The notes: generated by a model not told the origin, from the letters alone. DNA of 48,451 nucleotides from Alcanivorax sp. (GCA_013823245.1 PNLU01000013.1:1-48451); one strand, 5' to 3'; shown: positions 38,520 through 48,414, numbered from the stretch's first letter. Numbers and translations are program-made.

Positions 38520-38999
38520 ATGATTGAACGAATTTTCAGGGGTAGCCGACTTCTGGTACTGGTGGCCGTGGTGGTCTGTGCCATATCGTCGGTGCTGCTT
38601 TACGGCGCGTCGGTCAATATCATCTTCAATGTGGCGATCGATGTCGTGAAGGATATTCCCTCATCTGCCGATGGCGGCAAGAGCCTGGCGGTGCGCCTGC
38701 TCAAATTGCTGGATCTGCTGTTGATCGCGATTACATTCCAGATCATTGCCGTGAGCCTGTATCGACTGTTTATCCGACCGGTATCGGTGGAAGAGAGCAA
38801 ATTCCTGAGCGCGCTGGATATTCGCAGCTTTCATGACTTGAAGATTACCTTGAGCCAAGTGGCTGTGGTGATCCTGGTGATTCTTTTTCTGGAGCAGGCG
38901 GTGCAGATTGGTGCCACGCTGGAAACGCTCTACCTGGGGGCGGCGATTGGCATTGTTATCCTGGCGTCGGTATATGCCTGGAAGAATATGAAGCATTAG
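38520..38999 (+). CDS. UPF0114 (YqhA) family membrane protein
   Basis: A 159-residue inner-membrane protein. MIERIFRGSRLLVLVAVVVCAISSVLLYG is the UPF0114 N-terminus; further hydrophobic segments lie around LLKLLDLLLIAITFQIIAVSLYRLF, VAVVILVILFLEQAVQIG and LGAAIGIVILASVYAW, giving about four helices. Function unknown in the family. A GTG at 38511 is an alternative start. Third gene of the merR unit; converges on the GST gene with a 21-base gap. Confidence 0.85.
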   Translation: MIERIFRGSRLLVLVAVVVCAISSVLLYGASVNIIFNVAIDVVKDIPSSADGGKSLAVRLLKLLDLLLIAITFQIIAVSLYRLFIRPVSVEESKFLSALDIRSFHDLKITLSQVAVVILVILFLEQAVQIGATLETLYLGAAIGIVILASVYAWKNMKH

Positions 39000-39020
39000 A
39001 AACCACATCTGGGGCAGTTG

Positions 39021-39845
39021 TCAGAGGCCCTGAATCGACGGCGCCGGGTGCCACTGGCCGCGCCAGTTGCCGCTGGCATGCCGGTGGTGGTTATAAATGT
39101 GCAGAGCGTATTGACCCACCGGCCGTTCACGCAGCGCCTGCTGCACGGCCAGCAAGTCAGGGCTGATCTGCGTGGTGGCGTGGCGGGCCTCTTCGCTGTC
39201 CAGCGCGTCGACCGACCAGGGGGTGCTCGGGGGTAACAGCAGCGGTCCGAGCATACTGCACAGAGCAATATCTGCGAGGCTCAGGGTATCGCCGGCGATA
39301 AAATCGCCATGGCGTGATTGTGCGAGCATGTCCGCCTGGTCGAGCAAGGAGGCAAGGGCCTCGCGTGTTGCTGGAATATGTCGTGGGTGTGCCTTGTAGA
39401 GATACTTCACGGCGGCGCGAAAGGTGGCTTCCGCCATACGGCGTCGGGTGGCGGACACCGGCGCGTCCTGAAAGTACATGGCGACGGGAATGGGCGTGTC
39501 GATCAGATGCGACATCACCAGTTGGCGAACCTTCTCGCCGATACGCTCTGCGAGGATGTTGATCGCCAGTTGAGGACCTCGCCATGGTGATCCGGCATCG
39601 AGCAACGACGGACGGTCGGGGTACTGTGCATCCAGATACAGCGCGATGGCGGTACTGTCGCCCACCCAGTGACCATGGTCATTCAGGGCCGGGATAGTGC
39701 AGACGCGGGTGCGTGGCCACAGGAAAAAACGATGCAATCCCGGGTGGAGGTTGTGGATCTGGTAATCCAGTCCCTTGGCGTCCAGCAGCCAGCGGCCTTT
39801 TTCGGCGAAATGCGAGAGTGGAAACTGATACAGGATGCGTGTCAT
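39021..39845 (-). CDS. Glutathione S-transferase family protein
   Basis: A 274-residue GST-fold protein. The thioredoxin-like N-domain has LYQFPLSHFAEKGRWLLDAKGLDY (Ser11 a possible thiol-activating residue), the cis-Pro in VCTIPAL and GDSTAIALYLD, the usual glutathione gamma-Glu site. The helical C-domain has GDFIAGDTLSLADIALCSML, the GST N-capping box. Last gene of a minus-strand operon, 7 bases after the NTF2-like gene. Substrate unknown; detoxification is only inferred. Confidence 0.87.
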   Translation of the reverse strand: MTRILYQFPLSHFAEKGRWLLDAKGLDYQIHNLHPGLHRFFLWPRTRVCTIPALNDHGHWVGDSTAIALYLDAQYPDRPSLLDAGSPWRGPQLAINILAERIGEKVRQLVMSHLIDTPIPVAMYFQDAPVSATRRRMAEATFRAAVKYLYKAHPRHIPATREALASLLDQADMLAQSRHGDFIAGDTLSLADIALCSMLGPLLLPPSTPWSVDALDSEEARHATTQISPDLLAVQQALRERPVGQYALHIYNHHRHASGNWRGQWHPAPSIQGL

Positions 39846-39852
39846 GGCGACC

Positions 39853-40359
39853 TCACCAGAGCTGGCTGTTGCTGTGCAGGGTCAGGATCACGATATCGCC
39901 ATCGCGCCGCCCCAGTGTCAGGGTGATCTCATTGCGTTGCCCGGTGTCCTGGCCGAACAGCCGATGCCGTTCTGTTTCGGTCGCCTGCAGCATCAGTGTG
40001 CCGTCCGGCTGCGGGGTATAACGCGGCGTGTCAAACTGCTGCCGCACCTCACGACCAAAGTGCCAGAGCGTGCGACGGTGTTGTACGAAGCGGTGGCGCG
40101 GCAGGGTGAAGAGCTGATCGGGTTCATTGTCGGGTTGTTGCAACGCAATACGCAGCTCGGCGTCTTCGGCAATCAGCGCGGTCAAACGGTCCGCCGCCTG
40201 CTCGGCCAGTACGCTCTGGTATTGCCGAAAGAAAGCCTCTGCGTCCTGGCGTGACACGGAGCTGTTTTCACTCGCCTGCACGTCGCCGATAAAGCAGAGC
40301 GCGAGCAACCACGCCAGCGGTGTGCGCCATCGCATATGTCTTTGCTTATTCCCGGTCAT
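39853..40359 (-). CDS. Secreted NTF2/SnoaL-like hypothetical protein
   Basis: A 168-residue protein with a signal peptide (hydrophobic LAWLLALCFIGDVQA, likely cut near QAS). The mature part, DAEAFFRQYQSVLAEQAADRLTALIAEDAELRIAL then ending in DGDIVILTLHSNSQLW, has the helix-then-strands pattern of NTF2-like proteins; this fold call is inference. GGAG 8 bases before ATG 40359 supports a start inside the end of the AdeT-like gene (14-base overlap). ATG 40335 is an alternative. Confidence 0.7.
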   Translation of the reverse strand: MTGNKQRHMRWRTPLAWLLALCFIGDVQASENSSVSRQDAEAFFRQYQSVLAEQAADRLTALIAEDAELRIALQQPDNEPDQLFTLPRHRFVQHRRTLWHFGREVRQQFDTPRYTPQPDGTLMLQATETERHRLFGQDTGQRNEITLTLGRRDGDIVILTLHSNSQLW

Positions 40360-41353
40360 CGGTACACTCCGCGCGGTCAGGTTGCCGGGTACAACGCACC
40401 CGTTTCATCAGTCGCATCATCAGCGGGTCGTAGTGCCCTGCTTCGGTCAGGGCGATACGTGCTTCATCCAGTAATTGATCGTAGGCATATCGGTCAGCAT
40501 CCGGGGGCGGAAAGAAGAACAGGATGTCGTCTTCGGCGGCATACACCAGCCGCATGGCGCGGGGAAACTGCTCAAGAAAGTATTCACGCGCCTGCTGCGC
40601 ATAACCCGGCGGAAAGCGTTCATGGCGCAGCACCAGTTGCAGCGACAGTTGTGCTACGGGCAGATCCACCACGGCGCCGTGCGCCCCCACGCCGCGATAG
40701 ATTTCCAGTGGCATGTAGGCGGCTGCGGGGGCGGCAATCACATCCACGGCGCCATTATTGAAGCGGTTGGCGAAATTGCTGACGTCTGCCGAGACCGGCT
40801 GGGCACCAATGCGCAGTGCCATCATCTGCTGCGCCGGATCATGCTCCAGTACAGCCAGGCGTTTGCCGGCCATCTTGCTGACGTTATTGATGCGGCGGTC
40901 ATTCAGAAAGATATAGGCCGCTCCGAGGGGCAACAGCCCGGCCACTTCGTAAGGACCATGACGCATGTGCGTGGACAGCTCAGGGCGGGCCAGCGCGCTG
41001 AACAGCATCTCCAGGCCGTCGTAATCCTGCAGTCCCCCAATCGCGTCGACACTGCCAGTGAAGGGATTGAACTGGCGCGCGCGCATGCCGGTCAGCAGGG
41101 CCGCGTCGCATTGCCCGGCCTGAAAGTCCTCGGCCGCGATGCGTTCATTGGTGATCGGCCGCAGGGTGAGCGGCACGCCCAGCTGCCGCGAGGTCAGGGC
41201 GAAATCGCGCAGCGTGTCGAAGGGCTCACCGTGCACCCCGGTCAGACTGAACACGCATACCGTGCGAGTCGGGTTGGCGTAAGCGGTCCGGCTGCCCGGC
41301 ACCAGGGCCAGCGCAAGCGTCAAAGCCAGCGCGACGATGAGGTTCCGTGTCAT
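40346..41353 (-). CDS. AdeT1/2-family putative periplasmic solute-binding protein
   Basis: A 335-residue protein with a Sec signal (to about SRTAYA). It closely resembles Acinetobacter AdeT1/2, remembered for MRARQFNxFxGSVDAIGG, YEVAGxxPxGAAYIF and FNNGxVDxIAAPAxAYxPLEI; all three are here. AdeT was named as an efflux component, but these proteins look like TRAP-type solute-binding proteins. No transporter partner is adjacent. AGGA lies 8 bases before the ATG. First gene of the AdeT-like/NTF2-like/GST operon, divergent from a TetR gene. Confidence 0.83.
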   Translation of the reverse strand: MTRNLIVALALTLALALVPGSRTAYANPTRTVCVFSLTGVHGEPFDTLRDFALTSRQLGVPLTLRPITNERIAAEDFQAGQCDAALLTGMRARQFNPFTGSVDAIGGLQDYDGLEMLFSALARPELSTHMRHGPYEVAGLLPLGAAYIFLNDRRINNVSKMAGKRLAVLEHDPAQQMMALRIGAQPVSADVSNFANRFNNGAVDVIAAPAAAYMPLEIYRGVGAHGAVVDLPVAQLSLQLVLRHERFPPGYAQQAREYFLEQFPRAMRLVYAAEDDILFFFPPPDADRYAYDQLLDEARIALTEAGHYDPLMMRLMKRVRCTRQPDRAECTDDRE

Positions 41354-41385
41354 GGGGCGTCCTTATGTGTACAATGCTCACATTG
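41347..41385 (+). promoter_or_regulatory. Putative tetR promoter and operator
   Basis: GTGTCA (41347-41352), 17 bases, TACAAT (41370-41375) would drive the tetR gene. Overlapping the -10 is an inverted repeat CAATG-CTCA-CATTG (41372-41385). In the 54-base gap between tetR and the AdeT-like gene such a site could control both directions. Weak -35; assigned by eye. Confidence 0.4.
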
Positions 41386-41407
41386 ATCCTGCCGGGAAAA
41401 GTATACA

Positions 41408-42007
41408 GTGTCAACATCGGGTAAAAGTGCGTCCAGGGGCGGCAGCTACCACCACGGCAATCTGCGTCAGGCGCTGGTGGAGGCCGCCCTCGGGCTGATG
41501 GCGGAAACGGGCGGCACCGACTTCAGCTTGCGCGAGGCCGCGCGGCGCGTCGGGGTCACGGTCAATGCCAGCTATCGGCACTTCCGCAATAAAGAGGCGC
41601 TGATGGTGGCGATTGCTGCGGAGGGCTTCCGCCGTTTCAGTCAGGCGTTGATGAGCGGCGCCGCCTCCGGGAGTTCAGCGCGTGACCGATTGCTGGGCAG
41701 TGGCCGTGCATACGTGCGTTTTGCCCGCGCCAATCCGTCCCTGTTCCGCCTGATGTTCGGCAACTTCAGCGCCGGGCGTCAGGATGAAGAGCTGGTGCTG
41801 GCGGGTGGCCAGGCGCTGGAAGTGCTCAAGTCCGGGCTGGCGGCTTATATGGACAAGCCGCCGGACAGTGAAGAGGTGGCGGTGGCGGCGCTGCGCGCCT
41901 GGGCGCTGGCCCACGGGCTCAGCTACCTGATGATGGACGGCCAGCTGGCGCACCTGCCCTGGGATGCCGACGCGCTGATCAACCGTGTGATCAGTGCTGA
42001 CGCGTAA
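41408..42007 (+). CDS. TetR-family transcriptional regulator
   Basis: A 199-residue repressor-type protein starting at GTG. The N-terminal HTH follows YHHGNLRQALVEAALGLMAETG and is FSLREAARRVGVTVNASYRHFRNKEALMVAIA. The C-domain ends in a WxxxHG segment (RAWALAHGLSYLMMDGQL), the WHG-type TetR ligand domain. Divergent from the AdeT-like operon, its most likely target; converges on ilvY with a 24-base gap. Confidence 0.9.
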   Translation: MSTSGKSASRGGSYHHGNLRQALVEAALGLMAETGGTDFSLREAARRVGVTVNASYRHFRNKEALMVAIAAEGFRRFSQALMSGAASGSSARDRLLGSGRAYVRFARANPSLFRLMFGNFSAGRQDEELVLAGGQALEVLKSGLAAYMDKPPDSEEVAVAALRAWALAHGLSYLMMDGQLAHLPWDADALINRVISADA

Positions 42008-42031
42008 GAGCGCCGTGCAGCGGCAGGCGGC

Positions 42032-42919
42032 TTACCCCAACGCGCTCTGTTGCCAGAACGCCTGCACCAGCGGCTCGTTGAGCCGCTTCTCCAGCGTAAA
42101 CAGCCCGACATCGTAGGGCGCCAGAGTCGGCGTGACATCCAGAATGCGGATGCGGCTGGCCAGCGGGCTGTTGTCGAGCACGATCTGTGGCACCACCCCG
42201 ACCCCGAAGCCCAGGCTGACCATGCTGACGATGGCCTCGTTGCCGCTGACCTGGGCATAGATCTGCGGGCGCAGGCCGATGGCGCGGAACCAGCGGTCGG
42301 TGCGCTCCCGCGCCAAGCCTTCCTCGGACAGGATCATCGGCACGTCGCGCCAGGCCTCGGTGCGGGCCTTGCCGCTGAGCCGTTCGGCCAGTTGCGGCTG
42401 GCTGGCCGGGGCGATAAACAGCAGGGGGGAGCGGGCGAGGGCGCGGAACATGATGCCAGCGGGCAACTGGCTGGGGCGAGCGCCGATGGCGATCTCCTCG
42501 GTGCCGCTGAGCACCCGTTCCACCGCCTGCGCCGGGTCGCCGGTGTGCAGCTTGATCTCGATGCGCGGGAAGTTCTGCCGGAAATTGCTGAGCATGTCGT
42601 GCAGAAAGCTGTAGCTGGCCGTGACCGAGCAATAGAGGCTCAGTTCACCGCGCAGGATGCGCTGGTCATCCTGCAGGGCCAGCCTGACCGCCTCCCAGTC
42701 GGCCAGGGCCTGGCGGGCATAGTCGCGGAAGCGCTCGCCCTCGCGGGTCAGTTGCACGCGGCGGTTGTCGCGATAGAACAGGGGCGTGTCCAGCTCTGTT
42801 TCCAGCTGGCGGATGGTGCGGCTCACCGCCGACGGGCTGATGTGGCACTGGCGGCCGGTGCGGCCGAAGTGCAGTGTTTCAGCCAGGGTCAGGAAGATCT
42901 GCAGCGGGCGGGTATCCAT
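42032..42919 (-). CDS. ilvY: LysR-family activator IlvY
   Basis: A 295-residue LysR-type regulator. The HTH is PLQIFLTLAETLHFGRTGRQCHISPSAVSRTIRQLETELDTPLFYRDNRRVQLTREGE; the rest is the periplasmic-binding-like effector domain. Its place, divergent from ilvC, and its N-terminus identify it as IlvY, which activates ilvC in response to acetolactate or acetohydroxybutyrate (known in E. coli). No clear ribosome-binding site is seen before the ATG. Confidence 0.92.
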   Translation of the reverse strand: MDTRPLQIFLTLAETLHFGRTGRQCHISPSAVSRTIRQLETELDTPLFYRDNRRVQLTREGERFRDYARQALADWEAVRLALQDDQRILRGELSLYCSVTASYSFLHDMLSNFRQNFPRIEIKLHTGDPAQAVERVLSGTEEIAIGARPSQLPAGIMFRALARSPLLFIAPASQPQLAERLSGKARTEAWRDVPMILSEEGLARERTDRWFRAIGLRPQIYAQVSGNEAIVSMVSLGFGVGVVPQIVLDNSPLASRIRILDVTPTLAPYDVGLFTLEKRLNEPLVQAFWQQSALG

Positions 42920-42929
42920 GGCGGCAATG

Positions 42930-42977
42930 TTGCAATAATCGGCATATGACGTTGCAAATATATCATTTTACGCAACG
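42930..42977. promoter_or_regulatory. Putative IlvY operator region between ilvY and ilvC
   Basis: Two TTGCAA sites (42930-42935 and 42952-42957) are 22 bases apart, about two DNA turns. The second is part of an inverted repeat CGTTGC-N16-GCAACG (42950-42977). The stretch is AT-rich against a GC-rich background. A possible ilvC promoter, TTTACG-17-TAAGGT (42967-42995), overlaps its end. Tandem operators are known for E. coli IlvY. Confidence 0.6.
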
Positions 42978-42987
42978 CTGCCGATAG

Positions 42988-44079
<1,092 letters not shown>

Positions 44080-44105
44080 TTCCTGCCTTTTGTCCGATCT
44101 CTGAA

Positions 44106-44130
44106 ACGCGGCCTCCGGGCCGCGTTTTTT
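44106..44130 (+). terminator. Rho-independent terminator after ilvC
   Basis: ACGCGGCC / GGCCGCGT stem with a TCCG loop, running directly into T6. It begins 27 bases after the ilvC stop. Confidence 0.9.
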
Positions 44131-44197
44131 GTGGCGCAGGACTCCGGTACACTGGGCACTTGCGGCCATTGGCCAATTTGCCCGAACGAGAGCGACG

Positions 44198-44992
44198 ATG
44201 ACGGAACATGAGAAACAGCCTGCCCCGCAGGATGACCCGCACAGTTTTGAAGTGATCGAGCCCGGCCCGGATCGCCACGGTGCCCGTCACCGGGGCGTCT
44301 ATCTGTTGCCGAACCTCATTACTACGGCGGCCTTGTTCGCTGGCTTCTATGCCATCGTGGCGGCCATGAACGGCATGTTTGTGCATTCGGCGGTGGCGAT
44401 CATTGTCGCGGGCATTCTGGATGGCATGGACGGCAGTGTGGCGCGCATGACCAACACCCAGAGCCGCTTTGGCGCTGAATATGATTCCCTGTCCGACTGT
44501 GTCGCCTTCGGGGTGGCGCCGGGGCTGGTGGCCTATGCCTGGGGCCTGTCCGAACTGGGCAACCTCGGCTGGGCGGCCGCCTTCATCTACGTCGCCTGTG
44601 CGGCGCTGCGGCTGGCGCGCTTCAATGTGCAAGCAGCAACGTCGGACAAGCGCTTCTTTACCGGCCTGCCCAGTCCGTCCGGTGCGGGGCTGGTGGCGAC
44701 ACTGGTGTGGCTCGGTGCCTCCCGGGGTATTGATGGCAATGACATCAGTTACCTGGTGGCCTTTTTCACGGCCGCAGCCGGCCTGCTGATGGTGTCGCCC
44801 ATCCGTTATCACAGCTTCAAGGAGTTCAGCATCGGCCGGGTACCGTTCCGGGTGTTGCTCGGTGTGATTGTGGCCTTTGCTATCGTCTTCCTGGATCCGC
44901 CGCTGGTGCTGCTCACGGTGGCCGTGGCTTATGTGTCCTCCGGCCCCCTGATGGCTGTGTGGGACATGCGCAAGGCGCGCCGCAGCGCGTAA
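44198..44992 (+). CDS. pssA: CDP-diacylglycerol-serine O-phosphatidyltransferase
   Basis: A 264-residue inner-membrane enzyme making phosphatidylserine, the precursor of phosphatidylethanolamine. The CDP-alcohol phosphotransferase motif is complete: DG-x2-AR-x8-G-x3-D-x3-D from Asp78 to Asp100 (DGSVARMTNTQSRFGAEYDSLSD). About eight hydrophobic segments. The start MTEHEKQPAP is chosen because the upstream in-frame codons run into the ilvC terminator. It is the Bacillus-type integral PssA. ilvC-pssA adjacency is familiar from Pseudomonas. Confidence 0.94.
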   Translation: MTEHEKQPAPQDDPHSFEVIEPGPDRHGARHRGVYLLPNLITTAALFAGFYAIVAAMNGMFVHSAVAIIVAGILDGMDGSVARMTNTQSRFGAEYDSLSDCVAFGVAPGLVAYAWGLSELGNLGWAAAFIYVACAALRLARFNVQAATSDKRFFTGLPSPSGAGLVATLVWLGASRGIDGNDISYLVAFFTAAAGLLMVSPIRYHSFKEFSIGRVPFRVLLGVIVAFAIVFLDPPLVLLTVAVAYVSSGPLMAVWDMRKARRSA

Positions 44993-45066
44993 ATGGAAAT
45001 CGGGTATGCCGCTCGCCTCGTTATACTTTGGCTGGTACATTGGTGCCAAAAAAAGGAGTCGAGTCC

Positions 45067-46602
45067 ATGCCCCAGTTCGCCGTCACCAACCCCGCCACGG
45101 GTGAGTCCCTCTACACGGTGACGGCGGCCTCCGCCGCCCAATGCCAGGCGACCATGGCCTCTGCCCGGGCAGCGGCTGAAGCCCTCCGGGATATCCCCCT
45201 GTCCGTGCGCCTGAAAGCGGTGGATGCCGTGCTGGCCTACCTGCGCCAGCACCGCGAGCGGTTGCTTGACCAGATCGTGGCCGAGTCCGGGCGCAGCCGG
45301 GGCGATGCCATGCTCTCGGACCTGTTCCAGTTGACGGAAGACTGCCTCTGGTTGCGCCACAACGCCGCGCGCCTGCTGGCGGATGAAACGGTCCCCACGC
45401 CAATCAGCCTGCTGGGCAAGCGCAGCCGTATCCTCTATGAGCCCCGTGGAGTGGTGCTTGTGATTTCCCCCTGGAACCTGCCGTTGGCCATTGGTCTTAC
45501 GGCGGCCATGTTCGCACTGGTGGCGGGTAACGCCGTGGTGCTCAAGCCCTCGGAGCACACCCCTGTGCGTGATGTGCTGGAGGAGATACGGGCGTTGCAT
45601 CCGCTCCTGTCACAGGCCTTGCACGTGGTACACGGCGACGGGCTGGTCGGGGAGGCGCTGATTGACGCCGGCCCGGATCTGATTGCCTTTACCGGCAGCC
45701 TGGCCACGGGGCAGCGCATCATGCGGCGGGCGGCGGATCAGGTGATCCCGGTGCTGATGGAACTGGGCGCTCGCGACCCGATGCTGGTGTTCGACGACGC
45801 CGATCTGCCGCGTGCGGTGGCGGCCGCCTGTTGGGGCAACCTGCATAACAGTGGCCAGAGCTGCACCGCGATCGAGCAACTCTGGGTGCAGGAAGGGATA
45901 TTCGATACGGTGTTGCAGCAGCTGGTGGAGGCCAGTGCCGCCGTGCGGCTGGGCACTGATGCCGACGCGGACCTGGGCGTGCTGACGACGGCGTTCCAGA
46001 TGCGACATGTCTGTGCCCTGGTGGACGATGCCAGGGAGCAGGGCGCCACGGTGCACTGCGGTGGGCGACTCAGCGAATGCGGGCGCTACTATCTGCCCAC
46101 GATCCTCACCGGGGTCACGCCGGCCATGCGTATCAGCCAGGAGGAGATCTTCGGGCCCGTGCTGGTGATGCAGCCGTTTGTCTCTGAGGCCGAGGTGATT
46201 GCGCGCCACAACGCCAGTGCCACCGGCCTGAGCACCAGCGTCTGGACCACAGACCGGCAGCGCGCTGAGCGACTCACCCGGGCGCTGGCCACCGGCTGTA
46301 TCAACATCAACAACGTCATGCTGACAGAGGGCAATGCGGGCTTGCCTTTCGGCGGCGTGCGCCGGTCCGGCTTCGGCCGTATGAAGGGCGCGGAGGGTTT
46401 GCGCGGCATGACCCGTTCCAAGGCCGTGCTGACCGACCCGACGCGGGGCAAGCCGGAGCCGAACTGGTATCCGTACTCCGCAGAAAAGCTGGCATTGACC
46501 GGCGAGTTGCTGGACCTGCTTGGCCAGCGCGGACCGATGCGCTGGCTGCGCCTGATCCGGGTCGCCCTGAAAATCGACCGGCTGACCGGACGTGCGCGTT
46601 GA
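45067..46602 (+). CDS. Aldehyde dehydrogenase family protein
   Basis: A 511-residue NAD(P)-dependent aldehyde dehydrogenase. Asn136 (SPWNLPL), Glu232 (MELGARDP, where most have LELGGKxP) and the catalytic Cys266 (NSGQSCTAIE) are in place; EEIFGPVL and PFGGVRRSGFGR are family hallmarks. After the ALDH core a ~45-residue tail (ending in a basic amphipathic RWLRLIRVALKIDRLTGR) resembles the C-terminal extension of some fatty- or succinic-semialdehyde-type ALDHs. AAGGAG precedes ATG 45067. Substrate not assignable. Confidence 0.9.
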   Translation: MPQFAVTNPATGESLYTVTAASAAQCQATMASARAAAEALRDIPLSVRLKAVDAVLAYLRQHRERLLDQIVAESGRSRGDAMLSDLFQLTEDCLWLRHNAARLLADETVPTPISLLGKRSRILYEPRGVVLVISPWNLPLAIGLTAAMFALVAGNAVVLKPSEHTPVRDVLEEIRALHPLLSQALHVVHGDGLVGEALIDAGPDLIAFTGSLATGQRIMRRAADQVIPVLMELGARDPMLVFDDADLPRAVAAACWGNLHNSGQSCTAIEQLWVQEGIFDTVLQQLVEASAAVRLGTDADADLGVLTTAFQMRHVCALVDDAREQGATVHCGGRLSECGRYYLPTILTGVTPAMRISQEEIFGPVLVMQPFVSEAEVIARHNASATGLSTSVWTTDRQRAERLTRALATGCININNVMLTEGNAGLPFGGVRRSGFGRMKGAEGLRGMTRSKAVLTDPTRGKPEPNWYPYSAEKLALTGELLDLLGQRGPMRWLRLIRVALKIDRLTGRAR

Positions 46603-46671
46603 TTTCACGTCGTGAGGCCCTGGTGCGTGTAGGCTTGCAGGAAGATTCGCTGAAATCATCCCGAGGTCGTC

Positions 46672-47676
46672 ATGCTGATCCGTCATCGCCAGCGTTCGGA
46701 TATCCGCCCCTCAGACATCACACCGGAAGGGATTTACTTGCGTCGGCGGGAGTTTATCGGTGCGGCCGCCGGGGCGTTGGCGCTGGGGGCGGTGACGCCC
46801 GCCTGGAGCGCGCTGATTGATAACCCGCAGGCAGAAGATGCCACTCGGCCTCAATGGTGGCGGGATGCCGTGGCTGCGCGCCGCGACGGCAAGCCGGATA
46901 CCGATGAAGCGTTGACGCCGTATAGCGACGTCACCCGCTACAACAATTTCTACGAATTCGGCACCGGTAAAACCGATCCCATGCGCCATGCAGGCAGCCT
47001 GCGCGTGGATCCCTGGTCGGTAACCATTGCCGGTCATGTGGAAAAGCCCGGTACCTATACCTTCGAGGATATTCTCAAGGGGCAGGATCTGGAGGAGCGT
47101 ATCTATCGGCTACGCTGCGTCGAGGCCTGGTCGATGGTGGTGCCCTGGATCGGCTTTCCGCTGGTGGACCTGATCCGGCGCGTGGAGCCGACCTCGAAAG
47201 CCCGTTATGTCGCCTTTACTACGCTGCATGACCCGGAGCAGATGCCCGGGCAGCGCGCACGACTCTCCGGAATCCGCTGGCCCTATGTGGAAGGGTTGCG
47301 CATGGACGAAGCGGTGCACCCCCTGACCCTGATGGTGGTGGGGCTCTATGGCCGCACATTGCCAAATCAGAACGGCGCGCCGCTGCGCCTGATGGTGCCC
47401 TGGAAATACGGCTTCAAGTCGATCAAGTCGGTGGTCCGTATCGAGTTCACCGAGACCCAGCCGCCGACAACCTGGAGCCAGATGCAGCCCAGCGAGTACG
47501 GCTTCTATGCCAATGTGAATCCGGCTGTGGATCATCCGCGCTGGAGCCAGGCCCGCGAGCGGCGTCTGCCCACGTCGTTGTTCAACCCGAACTGGCGTGA
47601 CACGCTGCCCTTCAACGGTTATGCAGAAGAGGTCGCTTCGTTGTATCGCGGCATGGACCTGAGGCGGTTCTACTGA
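46672..47676 (+). CDS. msrP: Methionine-sulfoxide reductase catalytic subunit MsrP
   Basis: A 334-residue periplasmic molybdopterin enzyme (YedY) that repairs methionine sulfoxide in envelope proteins. A Tat signal is visible: RRREFIG at 24-30 followed by the hydrophobic [10 protein letters not shown]. The Mo-ligand Cys lies in [32 protein letters not shown] and [17 protein letters not shown] are family blocks. Two bases separate it from msrQ. It starts 69 bases after the ALDH gene. Confidence 0.95.
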   Translation: MLIRHRQRSDIRPSDITPEGIYLRRREFIGAAAGALALGAVTPAWSALIDNPQAEDATRPQWWRDAVAARRDGKPDTDEALTPYSDVTRYNNFYEFGTGKTDPMRHAGSLRVDPWSVTIAGHVEKPGTYTFEDILKGQDLEERIYRLRCVEAWSMVVPWIGFPLVDLIRRVEPTSKARYVAFTTLHDPEQMPGQRARLSGIRWPYVEGLRMDEAVHPLTLMVVGLYGRTLPNQNGAPLRLMVPWKYGFKSIKSVVRIEFTETQPPTTWSQMQPSEYGFYANVNPAVDHPRWSQARERRLPTSLFNPNWRDTLPFNGYAEEVASLYRGMDLRRFY

Positions 47677-47677
47677 C

Positions 47678-48298
47678 ATGCCGGGCCGTGGCGGTCTTTT
47701 GCGCTGGATGTGGCTGATCTGGCCCGTTGGTCTGGTGCCGCTGGTCGTGGTGTTGTGGCAAGGGACCCGTGGGGCGCTGGGGCCAGACCCGGTGCTCACG
47801 CTGGTGTCCCGGCTGGGCTGGTGGGGGCTGGTGGCCCTGGTGCTGACCCTGGCGGTACGCCCCCTGGCCGTCATCAGCCGCCAGGGCTGGCTGATGCGCT
47901 GGCGGCGGGACCTGGGCTTGCTGGCGTTCACTTATCTGAGCCTGCATCTGCTGGCCTGGGCGGGGTTGCTGCTGGGCTGGCAACCCGGGTATATCGGCCC
48001 GGAGCTGGTCGAGCGTCCCTATATCGTGGTGGGCATGCTGGCCTGGCTGCTGCTGTTGCCGCTGGCCCTGACCAGTAACCGCCGCAGTCGTCGGTGGCTG
48101 GGACGGCGCTGGGGCCAATTGCACCGGCTGATCTTTCCCGCCATCCTTTTGGGACTGGCCCACCAATGGTGGATCCAGAAGTCGGACTACTCCGAACCCG
48201 TGCTTTTCTCCCTGGTGGTGGCTGCCTTGCTGATCTGGCGGCTCCGGCAGGGGCGTCGACCCCAGAGGTTGCCTAAAAAACCATCGGCAACCCCCTGA
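47678..48298 (+). CDS. msrQ: Heme membrane subunit MsrQ
   Basis: A 206-residue six-helix membrane protein of the ferric-reductase-like family that passes electrons to MsrP. Heme-ligand His residues lie in YLSLHLLAW and QLHRLIFPAILLGLAHQWW; GLVALVLTLAVRPL is the first conserved helix. Directly downstream of msrP, as in E. coli msrPQ. Its end is basic and Pro-rich. Confidence 0.94.
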   Translation: MPGRGGLLRWMWLIWPVGLVPLVVVLWQGTRGALGPDPVLTLVSRLGWWGLVALVLTLAVRPLAVISRQGWLMRWRRDLGLLAFTYLSLHLLAWAGLLLGWQPGYIGPELVERPYIVVGMLAWLLLLPLALTSNRRSRRWLGRRWGQLHRLIFPAILLGLAHQWWIQKSDYSEPVLFSLVVAALLIWRLRQGRRPQRLPKKPSATP

Positions 48299-48386
48299 TT
48301 TTCGGTCAAAAAGCATACGGAGGCGGGGTGTGAGGGCCGGGTTTGGCTAAAAGATGAACGGTTGATGACTTTCTTTGAAAAAACTG

Positions 48387-48414
48387 TTGACCGGCTGCCA
48401 AATCTCTCTAGAAT
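48387..48414 (+). promoter_or_regulatory. Strong rRNA/tRNA-type promoter reading out of the window
   Basis: TTGACC (48387-48392), 16 bases, TAGAAT (48409-48414), preceded by an A-run (48378-48383) like an UP element and followed by the GC-rich discriminator GCGCCTCC. This combination resembles the promoters of Pseudomonas rRNA and tRNA operons (from memory). The rest of 48299-48451 holds no gene that I can see; the controlled gene lies beyond the end. Confidence 0.65.
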
